Shown: piece after piece, positions 26,496 through 33,049 of the stretch
Layout of the letters: every line of letters begins with the position of its first letter
Numbering within the stretch: the first letter of the stretch is position 1
DNA from: Arcticibacterium sp047623945
GTDB taxonomy: Bacteria; Bacteroidota; Bacteroidia; Cytophagales; Spirosomataceae
DNA: 64,000 bases
Assembly: GCA_047623945.1 (NCBI GenBank)
Contig: JBLHOT010000012.1
Coordinates: forward strand, 1 to 64,000
Direction of reading: 5' to 3'
Made by a program: the position numbers and the translations under genes
The notes under the pieces: generated by a model
The model's database searches: none
Told to the model about the DNA's origin: nothing
Seen by the model: the letters and a program-made list of their open reading frames with translations, nothing else

Positions 26496-27024
26496 CCTTT
26501 GTTTTAGATTTCATTCTTAGAATGCTTTCTTCGTTGGTCACTAGCTCTAGTTCGGCTAGGTTTACCCACCTTATAGCATGAGTTTCATGGTTCTGTACAA
26601 TGACTTGTTTATCATGAGCCACAAATAAGTACCTAAGGTCAAAATGTTCGTGCTCAGGAATGCCTTTTCTTTCTGGTATCATATGGATATCTACATCAAA
26701 AATTTGCGGCATAGAAATAGAAGGAACAATGCCTGTCTCTTCATGAAGTTCTTTCAAAGCCACTCTTAAAGTATTTTGGTCACCATCACAATGCCCACCA
26801 GGTTGTAGCCATTTTTTTAATTTAACATGATCTATCAGCAAAACTTTGTCCCTGTTTTCATTAATCACCCAGCATGAAGCCGTTATGTGTCCAATTAATA
26901 ATGACCTTTCAAAACAATCTTCATACTGCTCCACAAAGTCCAACATCCTGATTCGCATGCCTTCTTCTGTTTGATTGAAGGTCATATATTGAGTTAATTG
27001 CTCTATAAGTTGTTTCCTGTTCAT
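26485..27024 (-). CDS. NUDIX hydrolase
   Basis: The product has 179 residues. The NUDIX box reads GHCDGDQNTLRVALKELHEE followed by TGI. It fits Gx5Ex7REUxEExGU except that the first Glu is Gln and the Arg is Lys. The metal-binding EE pair is intact. The GGHCDGD variant is common in one NUDIX subgroup, so the protein is probably active on a nucleoside-diphosphate-linked substrate that cannot be named. The upstream part carries a helical extension of about 50 residues. Its 3' end overlaps the convergent protease gene by 11 bp. The promoter of the divergent DUF2911 gene begins inside its start. Confidence 0.85.
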   Translation of the reverse strand: MNRKQLIEQLTQYMTFNQTEEGMRIRMLDFVEQYEDCFERSLLIGHITASCWVINENRDKVLLIDHVKLKKWLQPGGHCDGDQNTLRVALKELHEETGIVPSISMPQIFDVDIHMIPERKGIPEHEHFDLRYLFVAHDKQVIVQNHETHAIRWVNLAELELVTNEESILRMKSKTKATQ

Positions 27025-27042
27025 TAAATTGTATTAATTTTG
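27010..27042 (+). promoter_or_regulatory. Promoter of the DUF2911 gene
   Basis: TTG at 27010-27012 and TAATTTTG at 27035-27042 are 22 bases apart and match the Bacteroidota promoter pattern. The -33 part lies inside the first codons of the divergent NUDIX gene. The predicted leader is about 40 nt. Confidence 0.55.
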
Positions 27043-27088
27043 GCGTATTAAAAGAGCGACAAATATCTCTATTGACACAAATTATTAT

Positions 27089-27931
27089 ATGAAACAGTCT
27101 TACTTAATTCTATTCATTTCTATCCTCGTTTCATTCTCAATAAAAGCACAAGTAGCACCACAACCAAGCCCCGGAGCAAGTTTTTCTCAGACCGTCGGTA
27201 TCACAAGAATTAATGTGGAGTACTCTCGTCCTGGTGTAAAAGGCCGTACTATTTTTGGCGGCTTATTAAAATATGGAGAGCTATGGAGAACCGGAGCTAA
27301 TGCCCCTACCATTATCAGTTTATCCAATGACGTAAAAATCAACGGTGCCACCTTATTGGCCGGTGACTATTCCCTTCACTCTTTCCCGGGTGAAAAGACA
27401 TGGAAGATAGTTTTCAACACTGATCTAGATGCTGCTCAAAACACCTATAATGAACTAGATAATGCTCTCTTAGTAATTGTAGAGCCTAAAAAAGTGGACT
27501 TTACAGAGACTTTTACCATAGATATATCGGATATACATACAGATATGGCTAGGCTTAATATCTACTGGGAGCACACCGCCGTTTCACTTCAAATAACCGT
27601 AGACAATGAGTCAGCGATTAACAATGAAATTCTAATAAGAAACAATGAGGCCGCGGGTGCATTTCAGCAAGCCGCCGAATACATGGTAAATAAAAACATG
27701 GATTTAGCCGTCGCTTTAGAAAACATTGAAAAGTCTATTTTTCTTAAGGAAACATTTAGAAACACTTGGATAAAGTCTGTCATTCTAAAGCAAATGGGAA
27801 GAAATACAGATGCTCTAAAAATGGCTATCAAAGCTCAGACCCTAGGCAAAACCGATCCTGTTTATCAACTATTTAAGGATGCAGTGGAAAGCAGTATTAT
27901 AGAATTAAGGTCTAGTGTTCCATCGAATTAG
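27089..27931 (+). CDS. DUF2911 periplasmic protein
   Basis: The product has 280 residues. A signal peptide ends at about 20 (FSIKAQ). The DUF2911 domain covers about 25-165, with VEYSRPGVKGRTIFGGL near 45, LWRTGANAPTIISLSNDVKI near 65 and LLAGDYSLHSFPGEKTWKIV near 92. The C-terminal 100 residues are helical and look like tetratricopeptide-type repeats (GAFQQAAEYMVNKNMDLAVALENIEKS cut short here). The family is widespread in Bacteroidota and uncharacterised. It ends 18 bp from the convergent propeller gene. Confidence 0.87.
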   Translation: MKQSYLILFISILVSFSIKAQVAPQPSPGASFSQTVGITRINVEYSRPGVKGRTIFGGLLKYGELWRTGANAPTIISLSNDVKINGATLLAGDYSLHSFPGEKTWKIVFNTDLDAAQNTYNELDNALLVIVEPKKVDFTETFTIDISDIHTDMARLNIYWEHTAVSLQITVDNESAINNEILIRNNEAAGAFQQAAEYMVNKNMDLAVALENIEKSIFLKETFRNTWIKSVILKQMGRNTDALKMAIKAQTLGKTDPVYQLFKDAVESSIIELRSSVPSN

Positions 27932-27949
27932 GAGGTGATTTGAGCTATT

Positions 27950-28975
27950 TCAGTAAATAGCAATACCATTAGGCTTTTGCCCTACCTCTATAGTCTTTAT
28001 TACTTCTTTGGTGTTGGTATCTATAAATACCGCTGTATTTTCAAATTGATTTACCAAAATGGCCATTTCCCCATTTTGAAAAAACTTAATCATGTGAGGA
28101 TTAGCCTCCGGAAAGTCAAACGATTTTGTCTCCATCCAGACGTTGTTTGTTTTTTTGAAGACTTTAACTTGATTTTGCATAGAAGCACAAACCCATAATT
28201 CATTTCTTAAAGTATTAAAGGCTAGGTTTCCAGGGTTAAAATCAAAGTCAATAAAATCAATCACCGAAAAAGTAGTCACATCCACGAAATTGACAGACTT
28301 TCTAGTTCCATTGGAGACTAGAACTACATTCTCATAACCTGGCCACACATTCCCCGCCGACAAATCTACCTTAACAGCTTTGTCCCTTTCTTTCGTTTCA
28401 ACATTAATGAAGGAAAGAAAAGTACTTTCGCCACTTCTTACCACAGCGTATTTCCCATCTTCTGTAAATACTACTTCAGAAGGGTCTGCGTCTACTTGAG
28501 ATTGCGTTATGAGTTTATAATTAGAAGCATTATAGACATACACAATACCGTCATGACTTAAACCTGCCGTCCAGATTTCACTATCATCTGGCGAAAAAAC
28601 AGCATTATGATTGGCAAAGGGAACATCAAACTCCTTCATTTTTTTGCCACTTTGAGCATCTAAAACGACAACTCCACCGCTAAATTCACCTCCATGTAGG
28701 CCAATGTGTCCTTTAGAGAAATCGTACCCTGGATTGGCTATGGCCATTTTAGATTTATCGGTAGACATATAAACATGATGCGGAAATCTATCAATTTTGT
28801 CAGTGACCTTATAGGAGTCTATCACACTTAATCTGGAAAGGTCTATCACTTCTACAGTTCTAGAACCACCCGAAACTACATAGGCTACATTATCTCTTAA
28901 TGCAGTAATTTCTTCTGCTGGTTTACAACCAAATAATAAAGCTAGTGGAAGGAGTAATATTTTGAGTTTCTTCAT
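27950..28975 (-). CDS. YncE-like beta-propeller lipoprotein
   Basis: The product has 341 residues. The signal ends LLFGC, a lipobox. The mature part is a string of propeller blades of the YVTN/YncE kind: VAYVVSGGSRTVEVIDL near 30, NHNAVFSPDDSEIWTAGL near 121, GKYAVVRSGES near 167 and GQKPNGIAIY at the end. Such proteins are extracytoplasmic scaffolds or binding proteins with no fixed function. The start codon ATG is directly preceded by the T-run of a perfect terminator-like hairpin (28976-29006). The gene is therefore either reached by read-through or begins transcription within that hairpin. Confidence 0.82.
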   Translation of the reverse strand: MKKLKILLLPLALLFGCKPAEEITALRDNVAYVVSGGSRTVEVIDLSRLSVIDSYKVTDKIDRFPHHVYMSTDKSKMAIANPGYDFSKGHIGLHGGEFSGGVVVLDAQSGKKMKEFDVPFANHNAVFSPDDSEIWTAGLSHDGIVYVYNASNYKLITQSQVDADPSEVVFTEDGKYAVVRSGESTFLSFINVETKERDKAVKVDLSAGNVWPGYENVVLVSNGTRKSVNFVDVTTFSVIDFIDFDFNPGNLAFNTLRNELWVCASMQNQVKVFKKTNNVWMETKSFDFPEANPHMIKFFQNGEMAILVNQFENTAVFIDTNTKEVIKTIEVGQKPNGIAIY

Positions 28976-29006
28976 AAAAAATGCGTTACTATGAAGTAAC
29001 GCATTT
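28976..29006 (-). terminator. Intrinsic terminator touching the start codon of the propeller lipoprotein gene
   Basis: On the minus strand AAATGCGTTACT (29006-28995, read down) pairs perfectly with AGTAACGCATTT (28990-28979) across a TCAT loop. Six T residues follow and run straight into the ATG at 28975. It ends the transcript of the small exported protein upstream. Confidence 0.85.
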
Positions 29007-29035
29007 AAATATCTGCTTAGTTTCTAGAATCGAAA

Positions 29036-29326
29036 CTATTGAATAAAACTAACTATAAAAGCCACGACCATCTTTCCAAAATAAGTGAAAGAAGCCACTA
29101 AGTATCCTCCAAGCCTCTCCGCAATACTTTGAGGCTCTTTGAGATCCTCCTTATTTTTTTCCATTTCGAAATTCACTTTTTCTATCCCCTCTTCCTCCTT
29201 AGCAAAATTTCCATTCTCTTTTTGTACTAATTCCGTTTGATTAGAATTTGTGCTATCCATTTGTTCAAATCCTGAATTAAGGACTAAAACAGAAGAAAGA
29301 AGTAATACGCCTAATAACTTTCTCAT
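29036..29326 (-). CDS. Unrecognised small exported protein with two hydrophobic ends
   Basis: The frame is open to 29404, inside fumC, but the ATG at 29326 starts directly with a signal-like helix (MRKLLGVLLLSSVLVLNSGF), giving 96 residues. A hydrophilic, highly charged middle (residues about 22-68, rich in Glu, Lys and Asn) is followed by a hydrophobic C-terminal segment (LVASFTYFGKMVVAFIVSFI) that could span or lie on a membrane. No family is recognised. It follows fumC by 35 bp on the same strand and is closed by a strong terminator, so it is probably made from the fumC transcript. Confidence 0.6.
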   Translation of the reverse strand: MRKLLGVLLLSSVLVLNSGFEQMDSTNSNQTELVQKENGNFAKEEEGIEKVNFEMEKNKEDLKEPQSIAERLGGYLVASFTYFGKMVVAFIVSFIQ

Positions 29327-29361
29327 TCCTAAAAAGGCATTAATGATGTCCAAAATTCGGA

Positions 29362-30765
29362 TTATTTTGGCAAATCTCCAACCATATCCTCTGGTTTCAC
29401 CCATTCGTCAAACTCTTCAGAGCTTAAATAACCCAATTCTATCGCCATTTCTTTCAAAGAGGTACCCTTTGCATGAGCTTTCTGAGCAATCTCCGCTGCT
29501 TTGTAATAACCTATTTTAGTATTCAAAGCCGTAACCAGCATCAATGAATTATTTAGCTGACGCTTAATATTATCATGTATGGGCTCTAGGCCAACAGCAC
29601 AATGATCATTAAAAGAAACACAAGCCTCTCCGATCAATCTTGCCGAGTGAATAAAATTATAAATCATCATTGGCTTAAACACGTTGAGCTCAAAATGGCC
29701 ATTAGCTCCACCAATATTTATAGCTACATCGTTTCCTAAGACTTGGGCAGCAATCATGGTCATAGCCTCACTTTGGGTGGGATTTACCTTCCCAGGCATA
29801 ATAGATGAACCCGGCTCATTGGCTGGTATAGATAACTCACCAATACCTGAACGAGGACCAGAAGAGAGCATTCTGATATCATTTGCAATTTTCATTAAGC
29901 TTACAGCAACCGTTTTTAAAGCACCATGTGTTTCCACAATAGCATCATGTGCGGCCAGAGCCTCAAACTTGTTTTCGGCAGTTATAAAAGGTAGACCCGT
30001 AAGCGTTGCAATATGCCGAGCCACATTCTCCGAATATCCCTCAGGTGTATTTATTCCGGTACCTACTGCTGTACCTCCGAGAGCCAACTCAGATAAGTGG
30101 GCAAAGGTGTTTTTGACCGCTTTAAGGCCATGATTTAGCTGAGAAACATATCCCGAAAGTTCTTGACCAACGGTTAAAGGCGTAGCATCCATGAAGTGAG
30201 TTCTACCTATTTTCACCACATACATAAAGGCTTTTGATTTAGCCTCTAAAGTATCTCTAAGCTTCTCTATCCCAGGAATAGTATTCTCAATCAGCAACTT
30301 ATATGCGGCAATGTGCATGGCCGTTGGGAATGTATCATTGGAGGATTGAGACTTATTTACATCGTCATTTGGATGAAGAAACTTTGCCTTATCTGAGAGT
30401 AAGCCACCATTTAAAACATGAGCTCTATTGGCCATCACCTCATTACAATTCATATTGCTCTGAGTTCCTGAACCTGTTTGCCAAACCACTAAAGGGAATT
30501 GATTATCTAAGTCTCCGTTGAGAATTTCTTGGCAAACCTTTCCAATCAAATCAGCCTTGGCAGCATCTAAGACACCCGCTTCTTTATTAGTTAAGGCAGC
30601 AGCATGCTTGAGATAGGCAAAAGCCTGAATGATTTCCTTTGGCATTTTATTGATATCCCTAGCAATATCAAAATTCTCAATGGAACGCTGCGTCTGAGCT
30701 CCCCAATAAACCTCGGCAGGAACGTGAACCTCTCCTATCGTATCTTTTTCAATTCTATACTCCAT
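29362..30765 (-). CDS. fumC: Fumarate hydratase, class II
   Basis: The frame extends to 30804, but the ATG at 30765 (MEYRIEKDTIGEVHVPAEV) is the expected start, giving 467 residues. Class II fumarase motifs are TGSGTQSNMNCNEVMANRA near 98-116, the His-containing KIGRTHFMDATPLTVGQE near 170-187 and the superfamily signature GSSIMPGKVNPTQSEA near 318. It interconverts fumarate and malate in the TCA cycle. A good promoter lies immediately upstream, back to back with the truA promoter. The downstream gene on the same transcript is the unrecognised 96-residue exported protein. Confidence 0.97.
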   Translation of the reverse strand: MEYRIEKDTIGEVHVPAEVYWGAQTQRSIENFDIARDINKMPKEIIQAFAYLKHAAALTNKEAGVLDAAKADLIGKVCQEILNGDLDNQFPLVVWQTGSGTQSNMNCNEVMANRAHVLNGGLLSDKAKFLHPNDDVNKSQSSNDTFPTAMHIAAYKLLIENTIPGIEKLRDTLEAKSKAFMYVVKIGRTHFMDATPLTVGQELSGYVSQLNHGLKAVKNTFAHLSELALGGTAVGTGINTPEGYSENVARHIATLTGLPFITAENKFEALAAHDAIVETHGALKTVAVSLMKIANDIRMLSSGPRSGIGELSIPANEPGSSIMPGKVNPTQSEAMTMIAAQVLGNDVAINIGGANGHFELNVFKPMMIYNFIHSARLIGEACVSFNDHCAVGLEPIHDNIKRQLNNSLMLVTALNTKIGYYKAAEIAQKAHAKGTSLKEMAIELGYLSSEEFDEWVKPEDMVGDLPK

Positions 30766-30783
30766 ATTTCTAATTAGTTGGTA

Positions 30784-30814
30784 CAAAAATAAGTCAGGCA
30801 CCAAAGGCTTTCAA
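30784..30814 (-). promoter_or_regulatory. Promoter of fumC
   Basis: On the minus strand CTTG (TTG at 30814-30812) is followed 20 bases later by TATTTTTG (30791-30784), a TAnnTTTG match. The predicted start of transcription is near 30777, giving a leader of about 12 nt before the ATG at 30765. Confidence 0.6.
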
Positions 30815-30857
30815 GAACATAGCTCATTATTATTCATTAATGAACTGGCGAAAACCT

Positions 30858-30865
30858 TAATTTTG
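30858..30865 (+). promoter_or_regulatory. -7 element of truA
   Basis: TAATTTTG matches TAnnTTTG exactly. It lies 15 bp before the truA ATG, so the transcript would have a leader of fewer than 10 nt. No clear -33 TTTG is found at the proper distance. Confidence 0.45.
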
Positions 30866-30879
30866 CGGTCGAATTATAT

Positions 30880-31626
30880 ATGAGGTATTTTTTAGAAATC
30901 ACATATTTGGGCACGCAGTATCACGGTTGGCAAATCCAACCGAGAGAATCTAGCATTCAGGAGCATATAGAATTGGCTTTGAGCAAAATCCTTTGTCGTG
31001 AGATCCGTGTACAAGGAAGTAGCAGAACTGACACGGGCGTTCATGCCCGTCAGCAATACGCCCATTTTGATATAGAAAACTTGAATATAGCCACAGGTGA
31101 TTTAAAATGGAAGCTCAATAGCTTTTTACCAAATGATATCTCCATAGCTCAGATCCTTCCAGTTCCAGTACATTATCATAGCAGATTTGACGCTTTGAGC
31201 CGTTCATACACTTATAGAGTTAATTTAGAAAAAAATCCATTTAGTTTAGTTCAATCACTTTATTTCAGAAAACCTTTAGACCTGGATTCAATGAATAAAG
31301 CAGCTTCATTCTTATTGAAAAATAACGATTTCCAATGTTTTAGCAAAGTAAGAACAGACGTGGCTAATTTCAATTGTAATATAGTAATGGCTGAATGGCA
31401 TCAGATTGGTTATCAACTAGAATTTCGAATTAAGGCCAACCGCTTTCTTAGAGGCATGGTGAGAGCTGTGGTGGGCACTTTAATTCAGATTGGCGAAAAG
31501 AAAATAAGTATTTCAGAGTTTCAACATATCATAGACTCAAAAGATAGAAGGATGGCAGGAAGTGCTGCCAAAGCACATGGATTAACACTAGAAGAGGTTA
31601 ATTACCCCGAGGGTTATTTTAATTGA
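30880..31626 (+). CDS. truA: tRNA pseudouridine(38-40) synthase
   Basis: The product has 248 residues, normal for TruA, which converts uridines 38-40 in the tRNA anticodon stem. The catalytic Asp is in GSSRTDTGVHARQQ near residue 52. Other conserved blocks are YHSRFDALSRSYTYRVNL near 103 and FLRGMVRAVVGTLIQIG near 188. It is the first gene of a tight truA-GNAT-tsaC cluster. Its stop overlaps the next start by one base (TGATG). Two of the three genes modify tRNA near the anticodon. Confidence 0.96.
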   Translation: MRYFLEITYLGTQYHGWQIQPRESSIQEHIELALSKILCREIRVQGSSRTDTGVHARQQYAHFDIENLNIATGDLKWKLNSFLPNDISIAQILPVPVHYHSRFDALSRSYTYRVNLEKNPFSLVQSLYFRKPLDLDSMNKAASFLLKNNDFQCFSKVRTDVANFNCNIVMAEWHQIGYQLEFRIKANRFLRGMVRAVVGTLIQIGEKKISISEFQHIIDSKDRRMAGSAAKAHGLTLEEVNYPEGYFN

Positions 31627-32087
31627 TGAATATTAGAAAAGCAGAAAGTAATGAAATAAAAAGAGTAAGAGAGCTCTTTGAGGCGTATGCCAAGGAACTA
31701 GATGTAGATTTATGTTTCCAAAATTTCGCGGGCGAGATGGATAGTCTGCCAGGCGTTTATTCTGAACCCGAAGGCTGTATTTTAGTACTAGAAAATGACA
31801 AGGCCAAACTTTTGGGAGCTGTAGCGTTAAAAAAACTGGAAAATGGTATTTGTGAAATGAAACGACTTTATCTAGAACCAAGTGTAAGAAAAAGCGGTTT
31901 TGGAAAGAAAATGGCTAATGCCATTATGGATGAAGCCAAGCATAAGGGTTATAAGACTATGAAACTAGATACCTTACAAAGGCTCGAAACCGCTGTAGGT
32001 ATCTATAAAAAGATGGGTTTCGTCAGTACTAAACCCTATAATTATAATCCTGAAAATACCGTTCTTTACTTCGAGAAAGCTTTATAA
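31626..32087 (+). CDS. GNAT-family N-acetyltransferase
   Basis: The frame opens at a TTG at 31623, but the ATG at 31626 overlaps the truA stop in the usual coupled fashion and gives 153 residues. The GNAT fold is visible: MNIRKAESNEIKRVRELFEA at the start, CEMKRLYLEPSVRKSGFGKKM near 80 (acetyl-CoA pyrophosphate loop of the R/QxxGxG/A type) and YKKMGFVSTKPY near 132. The substrate is unknown. It lies between two tRNA-modification genes with one-base overlaps on both sides, so it is co-translated with them. Confidence 0.88.
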   Translation: MNIRKAESNEIKRVRELFEAYAKELDVDLCFQNFAGEMDSLPGVYSEPEGCILVLENDKAKLLGAVALKKLENGICEMKRLYLEPSVRKSGFGKKMANAIMDEAKHKGYKTMKLDTLQRLETAVGIYKKMGFVSTKPYNYNPENTVLYFEKAL

Positions 32088-33049
32088 TGGCAGAGATTGG
32101 AATTGACATATCATTAGCAAAAAGATTGCTCGAAAAAAGCGAATTGGTGGGCATACCTACAGAGACCGTATACGGTCTGGCCGCAAATGCTCTTGATGTA
32201 AACGCCGTTGCCAAAATTTTCAAGGTGAAGAATCGACCATCTTTTGACCCTTTAATTATTCACACCGACACTATTGAGAAGGTTAAAAGTTTCGTGAAAG
32301 ATATTCCACTAGGTTTAGAGCTACTCCTTAGGACGTTTTCTCCAGGCCCACTTACTGTTCTTTTGCCAAAAAATAACCATATTCCAGATTTGGTTAGCTC
32401 CGGTCTTGAAAGAGTGGCGGTGCGTATTCCTAAACACCCCTTGACTTTAGAGCTTTTGGCAGCCCTTGATTTTCCTTTGGCGGCTCCGTCCGCAAACCCT
32501 TTTGGATATATCAGCCCTACTTCTGCCGAGCATGTCAATAGGCAATTAGGTGATAAAATTCCTTATATTTTAAATGGCGGAAACTGCCAAGTAGGATTAG
32601 AATCTACCATAGTAGGCTATGAAGATGGCGAACTTACGGTGTACAGAAAGGGTGGTTTACCTTTGGAGGTGATAGAGAAACTGATAGGAAAAGTTAAAAT
32701 CAAGGAGCATTCAAGCTCTAATCCAGCTGCACCAGGGATGTTGGTATCTCACTATTCCCCAAATAAGAAGGTTTTTTTTAAAGAAGATTTTTTCATGAAG
32801 TATGGAAAAGGGAGTCTTTCAAAAGTAGGTTTTTTAGGTTTCTCAGAGGCTATTGATGGAATACCGGCTAACAATCAATTCCTTTTGTCAAAAAAAGGAG
32901 ACTTAAATGAGGCCGCCAAGAATCTATTTTCAGGTTTACGGTTTCTTGACAATTTGCCTATTGATACAGTATTGGTAGAGCTTGTGAAGGATGAAGGTTT
33001 GGGCAGAGCCATTAACGACCGACTAAAAAGAGCAGTCTCAAAAGTTTAA
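32087..33049 (+). CDS. tsaC: L-threonylcarbamoyladenylate synthase (Sua5/YrdC family)
   Basis: The product has 320 residues: a YrdC domain (about 10-195) plus a Sua5-type C-terminal domain, so it is the long form. Motifs are VGIPTETVYGLAANALD near 20-36, KNRPSFDPLIIH near 46, PGPLTVLLPKN near 88 and RIPKHPLTLELLAALDFPLAAPSANPFG near 110-137 (cut across two blocks). It makes threonylcarbamoyl-AMP from threonine, bicarbonate and ATP for t6A37 in tRNA. The start overlaps the GNAT stop (TAATG). The end overlaps the convergent OmpA gene by 4 bp. Confidence 0.95.
   Translation: MAEIGIDISLAKRLLEKSELVGIPTETVYGLAANALDVNAVAKIFKVKNRPSFDPLIIHTDTIEKVKSFVKDIPLGLELLLRTFSPGPLTVLLPKNNHIPDLVSSGLERVAVRIPKHPLTLELLAALDFPLAAPSANPFGYISPTSAEHVNRQLGDKIPYILNGGNCQVGLESTIVGYEDGELTVYRKGGLPLEVIEKLIGKVKIKEHSSSNPAAPGMLVSHYSPNKKVFFKEDFFMKYGKGSLSKVGFLGFSEAIDGIPANNQFLLSKKGDLNEAAKNLFSGLRFLDNLPIDTVLVELVKDEGLGRAINDRLKRAVSKV

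Noticed and set aside
29684..30133. 149-codon plus frame inside fumC
   Set aside because: Shadow of the highly conserved fumarase sequence.
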